Assembly (NCBI GenBank): GCA_035286745.1
Contig: DATECU010000110.1
Span: forward strand, 1-11,973
DNA: 11,973 nucleotides
DNA from: DATECU01 sp035286745
GTDB lineage: Bacteria; Acidobacteriota; Vicinamibacteria; Fen-336
Reading direction: 5' to 3'
Of this stretch, positions 5,021 through 11,839 are shown piece after piece (within the stretch, counting starts at the first letter, position 1; every line of letters starts with the position of its first letter). The position numbers and the translations under genes were made by a program. The notes under the pieces are model-generated. The model was not told where the DNA came from. It saw only the letters and a program-made list of their open reading frames with translations, and searched no databases.

Positions 5021-6207
5021 GCGCGCTGCTGCCCGTCTACGACCGCGATCTGGTCATCGTGTCCGGCAAGGGCTCGCGGCTGACCGATGCCGGCGGCCGG
5101 AGCTACCTGGACTTCGCGGCCGGGGTTGGCGTGAACGGCCTGGGCTACGCCGATCGCAAGGTGGTAGCCGCCATCAAGCAGCAAGCGGCGCGGCTGATCC
5201 ACGCCAGCAACCTCTATCACAGCCAGCCGGGGGCGGAGCTGGCGGAACGGCTGGTGTCGCTGGCCTTTCCGGCCAAGGTCTTCCTCTGCAACTCGGGCAC
5301 CGAGGCGGTGGAGGCCGCCATCAAGTTTGCGCGTCGCATCGGGAAGCCGCAGGGTCGCTTCGAGCTGGTGGCGTTCGAGGGTGGTTTTCATGGCCGCAGC
5401 CTGGGGGCCCTGTCGCTCACCTGGAAGCGCGCCTACCGAGAGCCCTTCGAGCCGCTGGTCCCCGGCGTGCGCTTCTGCCCCTGGAACGACCTGACGGCGG
5501 CCCGTGCGGCCATCGGGCCGGAGACGGCCGCCGTCTTCGTGGAGCCGGTTCAGGGCGAAGGCGGCGTGCGCCCGGCGAGAGCCGACTTCCTTCGCGGCCT
5601 GGTCGAGATCTCCCGGGAGAGGGGCGCCCTGCTGGTGGCCGAGGAGGTGCAGAGCGGCCTAGGGCGGACCGGCAAGCTCTTCGCCTACCAGCACGCGGAC
5701 ATCAGGCCGGATCTCCTGACCCTGGCCAAGCCGCTAGGCGGTGGGTTGCCGTTGGGTGCGGTGCTGCTCAGGGAGGACCTGGCGCCGGCTCTCAAGGCGG
5801 GAGACCACGGCAGCACCTTCGGCGGCAACCCGGTGGCCGCCGCCGCCGCCCTGGCGGTGTTGGAGCGGCTCACCACACCCGGCTTCCTGGAGGCGGTGGC
5901 GCGGAAGGGGCGGGCCCTGGTCAAGGGGGTGAAGCGGCTGGCCCAGCAGTACCCCGAAGCCATCGCCGAGGTGCGGGGGCTGGGCTTGATGATCGGGATC
6001 GAGTTCAAGGGCCCTGCCGGCGAGGTGCTGAAGGGCCTGCGGGAGCGGGGCATCCTGGCCACCAAGGCCGGCGACACCGTCTTGCGCTTGCTCCCGCCCC
6101 TCTCCATCAAGCCTGCCGAGATCCGGGAGTTCCTGGCCGCACTCACCGACGTGCTGGCTTCCGGCGCCGGCCGCTCACTGGAGGGCACCGCTCATGCATC
6201 TGCGTAA
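5017..6207 (+). CDS. argD: Acetylornithine aminotransferase
   Basis: This is a class III PLP aminotransferase. It converts N-acetylglutamate semialdehyde plus glutamate to N-acetylornithine and 2-oxoglutarate, and in some bacteria also serves lysine synthesis. The 396-residue protein has NSGTEA (92-97, phosphate pocket), FHGRSLGALS (124-133), EPVQGEGG (176-183), EEVQSGLGRTG (209-219), the Schiff-base Lys238 in TLAKPLGGG, and GSTFGGNP (265-272). One oddity: the residue that normally is the invariant Asp contacting the PLP ring nitrogen (DEVQ) is Glu209 here, encoded by GAG. All other catalytic features are intact, so I expect an active enzyme. AGGAG (5004-5008) lies 8 bases before the ATG, which overlaps the argB stop. 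The 3' end overlaps the next gene by 14 bases. Confidence 0.93.
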   Translation: MSALLPVYDRDLVIVSGKGSRLTDAGGRSYLDFAAGVGVNGLGYADRKVVAAIKQQAARLIHASNLYHSQPGAELAERLVSLAFPAKVFLCNSGTEAVEAAIKFARRIGKPQGRFELVAFEGGFHGRSLGALSLTWKRAYREPFEPLVPGVRFCPWNDLTAARAAIGPETAAVFVEPVQGEGGVRPARADFLRGLVEISRERGALLVAEEVQSGLGRTGKLFAYQHADIRPDLLTLAKPLGGGLPLGAVLLREDLAPALKAGDHGSTFGGNPVAAAAALAVLERLTTPGFLEAVARKGRALVKGVKRLAQQYPEAIAEVRGLGLMIGIEFKGPAGEVLKGLRERGILATKAGDTVLRLLPPLSIKPAEIREFLAALTDVLASGAGRSLEGTAHASA

Positions 6208-6718
6208 GGCGCAGGAAGCCGACGTTCCCGCACTGCTGGACCTGATCAACGGTTATGCCCAGCGCAACCTGCTGCTGCCCCGCACCGAGGCCTCGCTGCG
6301 GGCTCGCCTCGGCGACTTTCTGGTGGCGGAGCGGGGTGGCGAGCTTGTGGGCTGCGGAGCCCTGTCGCCCCTGGGGCCGGGCCTGGGTGAGATCCGCTCG
6401 CTGGCGGTCCGAGCCGACTGCGGCGGCCACGGGCTCGGCAGCCGGATCGTGCGCGCCCTGATGGACCAGGCCCAGGAGCGCGGCTTTCTGGAGGTGCTGA
6501 CGCTCACCCGGCGGGTCTCGCTCTTCGCGTCCATGGGGTTCACGGTGACCCGGCGAGAGCGCTTCCTGGACAAGCTGGCGGCCGACTGCGCCGCTTGTCC
6601 CATGAACCTCGGCTGCGACGAGACGGCGCTGTTGTGGGAACCAGAGGGCGCCGAGGCGTTCGACATCAAGATGGCGCGGGTCCTCGACACCCCGCGGGAA
6701 GGAGCGGCGGCGAGATGA
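6194..6718 (+). CDS. GNAT amino-acid N-acetyltransferase, probable short N-acetylglutamate synthase
   Basis: This protein probably makes N-acetylglutamate from glutamate and acetyl-CoA, the entry step of the pathway. The 174-residue single-domain GNAT fold has motif A at IRSLAVRADCGGHGLG (67-82). Near the C-terminus is a Cys cluster, CAACPMNLGC (132-141, C-x2-C-x5-C) followed by DE, which I recognise from short ArgA-like acetyltransferases. It lacks the amino-acid-kinase-like regulatory domain of the long E. coli ArgA; the short mycobacterial synthase has a similar length. In motif A the usual Arg/Gln of the R-x-x-G-x-G loop is Gly77. A strong GGAGGG (6180-6185) precedes the ATG by 8 bases. 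It overlaps argD by 14 bases and argG through ATGA. Location in the arg operon supports the role; substrate is not proven by sequence. Confidence 0.82.
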   Translation: MHLRKAQEADVPALLDLINGYAQRNLLLPRTEASLRARLGDFLVAERGGELVGCGALSPLGPGLGEIRSLAVRADCGGHGLGSRIVRALMDQAQERGFLEVLTLTRRVSLFASMGFTVTRRERFLDKLAADCAACPMNLGCDETALLWEPEGAEAFDIKMARVLDTPREGAAAR

Positions 6719-7947
6719 GCACGATCAAGAAGGTGGTCTTGGCCTACTCGGGAGGGCTCGATACCTCCATCATCATCCCCTGGATCAAGGAGAACTACGG
6801 GGGAGCCGAGATCGTCGCCTACTGCGGCGACGTGGGGCAGGGCGACGACCTGGAGGCCGTCAAGCGTAAGGCGCTGGCCACCGGCGCCAGCAAGTGCGTG
6901 GTTCAGGACCTGCGCGAGGAGTTCGTTCGCGACTACGCCTTCAAGGCCCTGGCCGCGGGTGCCGTCTACGAGGACCACTATCTGCTGGGCACCGCTCTGG
7001 CGCGGCCGCTCTTGGCCTACCACCAGGTCCAGGTGGCCCTTCAGGAAGGCGCCGACGCCCTGGCCCACGGCGCCACCGGCAAGGGCAACGATCAGGTGCG
7101 CTTCGAGGTGACCTACGGCGCCTTCGCGCCGCATCTCAGCGTGATCGCGCCTTGGCGCGAGTGGAACATCCGCTCGCGGGAGGATGCGCTCGCCTATGCG
7201 GCGGCCCACCGGATTCCGGTGGACCAGAGCCCGAAGGATCTCTTCAGCCGCGACGGCAACCTGTGGCACCTCTCGCACGAGGGCGGCAACCTGGAAGACC
7301 CGTGGGACCCGCCGCGGAAGGAGATGTTCAAGCTTACGGTCGATCCCCAGGATGCGCCCGACCAGCCACAAGTCGTCACCCTGGCCTTCGAGCAGGGGAC
7401 ACCGGTCGCGCTCGACGGGGAGCGGCTGGGTCCGGTGGCCCTGGTGGAGTCGCTCAACCGCATCGCCGGCGCCCACGGGGTGGGCCGGCTGGATCTGGTC
7501 GAGAACCGACTGGTGGGGATCAAGTCGCGCGGCGTCTACGAGACCCCTGCCGGCACCGTCCTCCACGTCGCCCACCGGGAGATCGAGCGGCTGGTCCTCG
7601 ATCGCGACACCCTGCACTTCAAGCAGTCGGTGTCTGTACGCTATGCGCAACTGATCTACGACGGCCTCTGGTTCTCCACCCTGCGCCAGGCGCTGGCGGC
7701 CTTCGTCGACTTCACCGAGCGGGAAGTCACCGGCGAGGTCCAGGTGCGGCTCTTCAAGGGACGCGCCGAGGCCATCGCCCGCCGTTCGCCGCGCTCGCTC
7801 TACCGCCAGGATCTGGCCACCTTCGGCCAGGGAATGGCCTACGACCACCAGGACGCGGCGGGGTTCATTCGTCTCTTCGGCCTGCCCGAGCGCGTGCGCG
7901 CCCTGACCCGTGAGGGGGTGGGCGAGCCGGTGGGAGCCGGCGAGTGA
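6715..7947 (+). CDS. argG: Argininosuccinate synthase
   Basis: This enzyme joins citrulline and aspartate with ATP to form argininosuccinate, the seventh step of arginine synthesis. The 410-residue protein is close to the usual 400. It has the N-type ATP pyrophosphatase P-loop AYSGGLDTS (10-18), CGDVGQGDD (37-45), YLLGTALARPLLA (89-101), the strongly conserved HGATGKGNDQVRFE (118-131), EGGNLEDPWDPP, and GVYETPAGT in the C-terminal half. I chose the ATG at 6715, which overlaps the GNAT stop in ATGA, with AAGGAG at 6699-6704 about 10 bases upstream. A longer in-frame start at 6595 would add residues that are only the shifted frame of the GNAT gene. The TGA overlaps the argJ GTG (7944-7947). Confidence 0.96.
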   Translation: MSTIKKVVLAYSGGLDTSIIIPWIKENYGGAEIVAYCGDVGQGDDLEAVKRKALATGASKCVVQDLREEFVRDYAFKALAAGAVYEDHYLLGTALARPLLAYHQVQVALQEGADALAHGATGKGNDQVRFEVTYGAFAPHLSVIAPWREWNIRSREDALAYAAAHRIPVDQSPKDLFSRDGNLWHLSHEGGNLEDPWDPPRKEMFKLTVDPQDAPDQPQVVTLAFEQGTPVALDGERLGPVALVESLNRIAGAHGVGRLDLVENRLVGIKSRGVYETPAGTVLHVAHREIERLVLDRDTLHFKQSVSVRYAQLIYDGLWFSTLRQALAAFVDFTEREVTGEVQVRLFKGRAEAIARRSPRSLYRQDLATFGQGMAYDHQDAAGFIRLFGLPERVRALTREGVGEPVGAGE

Positions 7948-9179
7948 GTCGAGGCTCCGGCGTGGAGGAGCCGACCCGGAAGTCGGCGGCCCTGGGTGCC
8001 ATTTCAGCACCGTTAGGCTTCCGGGCGGCTGGCGTGGCCTCCGGCATCAAGAGCCAGGGCCTGGACCTGGCGGTGGTCGCGGCCGATTGGGGCTCGTCGG
8101 CCGCGGCCGTCTTCACCACCAACCGGGCCCAGGCCGCGCCGGTCCTGGTTTCGCGAGAGCACCTGGGCAGCGGCCAGGCCCGGGCGGTGGTGGTGAACGC
8201 CGGTTGCGCCAACGCCGCAACCGGAGACAGGGGCCTCTCCGACGCCCGAGAGACGGCGGCTCTCACCGCGCAAGCCTTGGGCTGCCGCCCGAGCGAGGTG
8301 CTGGTGGCCTCCACGGGAGTCATCGGGGTCCCGCTGCCCATGGAGAAACTGCGGGCGGGGATTCCCGAGGTGGTGGCCCGCCTCGCGCGCGAAGGAGGGG
8401 CTTCGGCCGCCCAGGCCATCCTGACCACCGACACTCACCCCAAGGAGGTGATGGTCGAGTTCCTGCTCGACGGTCAGACGGCACACCTGGGGGGCATGGC
8501 CAAGGGCGCCGGCATGATCGCTCCCAACCTGGCCACCATGCTGGCCTTCTTCACCACCGACGCCGCACTGGATCCGGGTTTGCTGCGGCGCGCGCTCTCG
8601 GAGGCGGTGGGCGCCAGCTTGAACCGCATCACGGTGGACGGGGACACCTCCACCAACGACATGGCGCTGATCCTGGCCAGCGGCGCCTTGCCGGCGCGCG
8701 CCATCCTGGAGGATGGCAAGGACTACGACGCCTTTCGGGGCGCTCTGACCGAAGCCGCATCGCGTTTGGCGCAGATGATCGTGCGCGACGGCGAGGGGGC
8801 CACCCGAGTGGCCGCAGTGCGGGTGGAGGGCGCCCGCGCCGAGAGCGAGGCCGATCGGGTTGCCCGTACCGTGGCCGAGTCCCCCCTGGTCAAGACCGCC
8901 CTTCACGGGGGCGATCCCAACTGGGGCCGGATCTTGGCCGCAGCCGGCCGATCCGGGGTCGAGTTGGACGTGAGCCGCCTCGACATCCACCTGGGCAACG
9001 TCTGGGTGTGTCAGGGAGGAGCCGCGCGCGACTACGACGAGGCTGCCGCCCACCAGGCCATGCTGGAGGATCCGGTGCGCATCCGGATCCACCTGAATGA
9101 GGGGCGCGCCTCCGGCTGGATCTGGACTTCGGACCTGAGCCGCGGTTACGTCGACATCAACGCCCACTACCGCAGTTGA
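7944..9179 (+). CDS. argJ: Glutamate N-acetyltransferase / ornithine acetyltransferase
   Basis: ArgJ moves the acetyl group from N-acetylornithine to glutamate, which releases ornithine and regenerates N-acetylglutamate (the cyclic pathway); bifunctional forms also use acetyl-CoA. The 411-residue protein matches family length. It shows NAGCANAATG (85-94), the oxyanion-hole motif ASTGVIG (122-128, Thr124-Gly125), and the self-cleavage site in KGAGMIAPNLATML. There Ala197-Thr198 should be cut so that Thr198 becomes the N-terminal nucleophile of the beta chain. Also visible are TVDGDTSTND, GGDPNWGRI and the typical ending INAHYRS. The start is GTG at 7944, overlapping the argG stop, with GGGAG (7932-7936) 7 bases upstream. 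It sits beside a separate GNAT synthase, so the operon encodes two potential sources of N-acetylglutamate. Confidence 0.96.
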   Translation: MSRGSGVEEPTRKSAALGAISAPLGFRAAGVASGIKSQGLDLAVVAADWGSSAAAVFTTNRAQAAPVLVSREHLGSGQARAVVVNAGCANAATGDRGLSDARETAALTAQALGCRPSEVLVASTGVIGVPLPMEKLRAGIPEVVARLAREGGASAAQAILTTDTHPKEVMVEFLLDGQTAHLGGMAKGAGMIAPNLATMLAFFTTDAALDPGLLRRALSEAVGASLNRITVDGDTSTNDMALILASGALPARAILEDGKDYDAFRGALTEAASRLAQMIVRDGEGATRVAAVRVEGARAESEADRVARTVAESPLVKTALHGGDPNWGRILAAAGRSGVELDVSRLDIHLGNVWVCQGGAARDYDEAAAHQAMLEDPVRIRIHLNEGRASGWIWTSDLSRGYVDINAHYRS

Positions 9180-10565
9180 ATGACCATGAAACTCTGGGGC
9201 GGGAACTACAGCGCCGAACCGGACCGGGCCTTCTGGGAGTTCAACCGGTCGTTCGGCTTCGACAAGCGGCTCCTGGCGGAGGAGATCGCGGCTTCCGCGG
9301 GCTACGTGCGCGCTCTCCATCGGGCGGGGGTCCTCGGCGCCGGAGATGCCGGCAGACTCGAGCACGGCCTGGCTGAGATCCTGGCCCGCGCCGAACGGGA
9401 GCCCAGCTATCTGGAGCTGGACGCCGAGGATGTTCACAGCTTCGTGGAGACACGCCTCGGCGAGCTGTTGGGCGATCTGGCGGGCCAGGCCCATCTGGCG
9501 CGCAGCCGTAACGAACAGGCGGTGACCGCGCTCCGGCTGTGGATCCGCCGCGCCACCGACCACCTGTTGTCGGCCACCGCCGGCCTGGTCCAGGCCTTGG
9601 TCACCCAGGGGCTGGACGGCGCCGACGCCGTCATGCCCGGCTTCACCCACACGCGGGCCGCCGAACCCATCACCTTCGGCCACCTGGCCGCGGCTCACTG
9701 CTGGGGGTTGGTGCGCGACCGGGAGCGCCTGCTGGCCGCCCGGCACCGCGTCAACGTGCTGCCGTTAGGTTCCGGGGCCTTGGCCGGCACCGCGCTGCCG
9801 CTGGATCGAGAGGCCCTGGCCCGCGACCTCGGCTTCGAGAGCGTCTCCGAGAACGCGCTGGACGCGGTCACCGACCGCGACTTCGCCGCCGAGTTCGTCT
9901 TCATCTGTGCCCAGCTCCAGACCCACCTGGCCCGTCTGGCCGAGGATCTCATCTGGTTCTCGGGGCCGGAGTTCGGTCTGCTGGCTCTGCCCGAGGCCTT
10001 CACCACCGGCTCCAGCCTGATGCCTCAAAAGCAGAACCCCGATGCCCTGGAGCTGATTCGGGGCAAGGCGGCGCGGGTCGACGCGGACCTGATCCGGCTC
10101 TTGACCCTGATGAAGGGCGTGCCTACCGGATATCAGAAGGACTTGCAGGAGGACAAGGAGGCGGTGTTCGACGCGGCGGACACCGCCGCCGCCTCGGTAG
10201 CCATCATGACCGGTGTGGTGTCCGGCCTGACTCCCGACCGGGAGCGAATGGCCCGAGCCGCCGGCGCTCCGGAGACGATGGCGGCCGGCCTGGCGGTGGC
10301 GCTGGCGCGCGGAGGCCTGCCCTTCCGCAAGGCGCACGCTCTGGTCGGGTCGCTGGTGGCCGAGGCGCGACGGAGCGGCGTCTCGCTCCCGGAGACGGCA
10401 GCGCGCCTGCTGCCCGAGCAGGCGCCCGCGGTGGCCGCGCGATTGGCCGACCTCTTCGACCCCGCGCAAGCGGTGGCCGCCAAGGCGGTCCGAGGCGGGA
10501 CCGCTCCGGAGGCGGTCAGGGCCTCGCTGCAGGCCGCGCTCGGCCGCTTGGAGAGCGCCCGCTAG
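9180..10565 (+). CDS. argH: Argininosuccinate lyase
   Basis: This enzyme splits argininosuccinate into arginine and fumarate, the last step of the pathway. The 461-residue protein belongs to the fumarase/aspartase superfamily. It shows SRNEQAVTALRLW (109-121), GFTHTRAAEPITFGH with the catalytic His157, and the superfamily signature GSSLMPQKQNPD (277-288) carrying the catalytic Ser loop. The N-terminus reads KLWGGNY where most homologues have LWGGRF, and the Asp usually in SRNDQ is Glu; both are mild variants. Start could be ATG 9180, directly after the argJ TGA, or ATG 9186, two codons later and closer to the usual MxLWGG. No clear Shine-Dalgarno is present, so translation is probably coupled to argJ. 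The stop TAG (10563-10565) shares a CTAG with the stop of the converging phosphoesterase gene. Confidence 0.96.
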   Translation: MTMKLWGGNYSAEPDRAFWEFNRSFGFDKRLLAEEIAASAGYVRALHRAGVLGAGDAGRLEHGLAEILARAEREPSYLELDAEDVHSFVETRLGELLGDLAGQAHLARSRNEQAVTALRLWIRRATDHLLSATAGLVQALVTQGLDGADAVMPGFTHTRAAEPITFGHLAAAHCWGLVRDRERLLAARHRVNVLPLGSGALAGTALPLDREALARDLGFESVSENALDAVTDRDFAAEFVFICAQLQTHLARLAEDLIWFSGPEFGLLALPEAFTTGSSLMPQKQNPDALELIRGKAARVDADLIRLLTLMKGVPTGYQKDLQEDKEAVFDAADTAAASVAIMTGVVSGLTPDRERMARAAGAPETMAAGLAVALARGGLPFRKAHALVGSLVAEARRSGVSLPETAARLLPEQAPAVAARLADLFDPAQAVAAKAVRGGTAPEAVRASLQAALGRLESAR

Positions 10566-11089
10566 GTGTACCGGCCCCCGGTCAGTGGCAGGCGGGCCAC
10601 CCGGCTCCAGTGTTCCGGACGCCCCGCGGTCGCGTAGACGTCGAGCCGGCAGACCTCGAAGCTGTCGGGGAACCCCCGCCCCACCTGGCCCACGATCGCC
10701 TCTCGCTCGGTCGCCGCCAGATCGCCGTAGAGCAGACTCAGGTGCGGGTCAAAGGCGAGCCCGCCTTCGAGTCCGAGCGCCGCCAGGGCGCGCGACCGGA
10801 GATCCGAAAGCTCCGGCACCGGTTTCACCCGGACCGCCACCGCCCGGAAGTAGGCGTCGGAGTGCACCACCCCCGCGGTCTCCAGCCGAAGGCAGGCGAT
10901 GGACTGCGCCAGGCGCGCCGAGAGGGCCACCGCCACCGGTTCCGGGACCGAGACCCCGCCGAGCAGCGTGAGGTGCGGCGGAAAGGCCGGCGTCCGGTGC
11001 TGGGCGGCCAGGCGGGCGATCAGGTCACCGAAGCCGGTGAAGGCCTCACCCTCGGGCATCAGCCAGAGCGAGAACCCGGTGGCCTCCAT
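10562..11089 (-). CDS. 2H phosphoesterase family protein (cyclic phosphodiesterase / 2'-5' RNA ligase-like)
   Basis: Proteins of this superfamily hydrolyse or form 2',3'-cyclic or 2'-5' phosphodiester bonds in RNA-derived molecules. The evidence is the pair of H-x-[ST] motifs: FPPHLTLLGG and, 77 residues later, FDPHLSLLYG, the two active-site His-Leu-Thr/Ser elements. The N-terminal GFSLWLMPEGE and the overall length resemble the plant-type CPDase group. Substrate is unknown. From the ATG at 11089 it has 175 residues. An in-frame ATG at 11119 would add 10 residues, but these include a TTA codon unusual for this high-GC DNA and are absent from the usual family start, so I prefer 11089. Neither start has a Shine-Dalgarno site. 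It converges on argH with a shared CTAG at the stops and diverges from the DUF72 gene. Confidence 0.85.
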   Translation of the reverse strand: MEATGFSLWLMPEGEAFTGFGDLIARLAAQHRTPAFPPHLTLLGGVSVPEPVAVALSARLAQSIACLRLETAGVVHSDAYFRAVAVRVKPVPELSDLRSRALAALGLEGGLAFDPHLSLLYGDLAATEREAIVGQVGRGFPDSFEVCRLDVYATAGRPEHWSRVARLPLTGGRYT

Positions 11090-11117
11090 GGTGCGATAGA
11101 GTAACAGGATCTCGATC

Positions 11118-11819
11118 ATGAAGGTTCGGGTCGGTACCAGCGGCTTCGCCTACAAGCAGTGGAAGGGCAGCTTCTACCCCGAGAAGCTGAAAGACCCCCA
11201 GATGCTGGCTTTCTACGCCGGCCGCTTCTCGACGGTCGAGATCAACAACACCTTCTACCGAATGCCAGCCCGCCCGGCGCTCGCCAAGTGGGCCGAAGAC
11301 ACCCCTCAGGGCTTCAGCTTCGTCCTCAAGGCGCCCAAACGCATCACCCACGAGAAGCGCCTGGGTGACGTAGCTGACTCTGTCGCCTACCTCGTCGAGA
11401 CGGCGTCGGTGATGGGGCCCAAGCTGGGCCCGCTGCTCTTCCAGTTGCCCCCCTTCTTGAAGAAGGACCTGAGCCGGCTCCAGGCTTTCCTCGCCCTGCT
11501 GCCTGCCGGGCAACGAGCGGCCCTCGAGTTTCGCCACCAGTCGTGGTTCTCGGACGATGTCTACGAGGCCCTGCGGGCAGCCGGGGCCGCCCTCTGCTTC
11601 GCCGACACCGACGAGGGAAGGACACCCTCGGAGGTGACCGCGGACTGGGGCTATCTCCGGCTGCGGCGGACCGAGTACGCCGATGCCGCCCTGGCGGAGT
11701 GGGCGGAAGAGGTCCTGAGCCAGCCCTGGCGCGAGGCCTACGTCTTCTTCAAGCACGAGGACGAGGGCAAGGGCCCGGCGCTCGCCGAGCGGCTGCTCGA
11801 TCGGCTCCCACCCAGCTGA
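11118..11819 (+). CDS. DUF72 family protein (YecE-like)
   Basis: This protein of uncharacterised function has a predicted TIM-barrel fold. The 233-residue sequence shows the family landmarks in order: VGTSGFAYKQWKGSFYP near the N-terminus, VEINNTFYRMP (about 40-50), FSFVLKAPKRITHEKRL, LLFQLPPFLKK, ALEFRHQSWF, DWGYLRLRR and near the end YVFFKHEDEGKGPAL. Length is at the short end of the usual 230-280. AGGA (11106-11109) lies 8 bases before the ATG. The start is 28 bases from the preferred start of the divergent 2H phosphoesterase; with that gene's alternative start, the two ATGs would overlap in the palindrome CATG (11117-11120). It is followed by a palindromic block and the probable insertion sequence. 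No biochemical role can be deduced from context. Confidence 0.92.
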   Translation: MKVRVGTSGFAYKQWKGSFYPEKLKDPQMLAFYAGRFSTVEINNTFYRMPARPALAKWAEDTPQGFSFVLKAPKRITHEKRLGDVADSVAYLVETASVMGPKLGPLLFQLPPFLKKDLSRLQAFLALLPAGQRAALEFRHQSWFSDDVYEALRAAGAALCFADTDEGRTPSEVTADWGYLRLRRTEYADAALAEWAEEVLSQPWREAYVFFKHEDEGKGPALAERLLDRLPPS

Positions 11820-11839
11820 GCGCGGCCGCGCTACTAGTA
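11819..11839. repeat. Abutting perfect palindromes after the DUF72 gene
   Basis: AGCGCGGCCGCGCT (11819-11832) is a perfect 14-base palindrome, and TACTAGTA (11832-11839) is a perfect 8-base palindrome sharing one base with it. They begin at the last base of the DUF72 stop codon. The first may be the stem of a transcription terminator whose distal part was changed; the second contains CTAG and TA, the kind of target that IS630-type elements use. Both roles are guesses. Confidence 0.5.

Noticed and set aside
4217..6207. Lysine (LysW-linked) pathway in place of arginine for the argC-argB-argD set
   Set aside because: No lysW carrier gene is present, and argG, argJ and argH in the same operon fix the pathway as arginine.
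6253..9746. Two minus-strand frames of 585 and 577 codons across the GNAT, argG, argJ and argH
   Set aside because: Same reason: the plus-strand genes are certain, and the antisense translations look like no protein family.
9539..11104. 521-codon plus-strand frame overlapping argH and the 2H gene
   Set aside because: It is a shifted frame of argH that continues antisense to the 2H gene, dominated by Arg, Gly and Pro.
11822..11838. NotI site (GCGGCCGC) and SpeI site (ACTAGT) close together, as in cloning vectors
   Set aside because: The order and spacing do not match a BioBrick suffix, no further vector sequence follows, and GC-rich palindromes are common here. The natural palindrome/IS explanation is simpler, though vector contamination could be checked by extending the contig.
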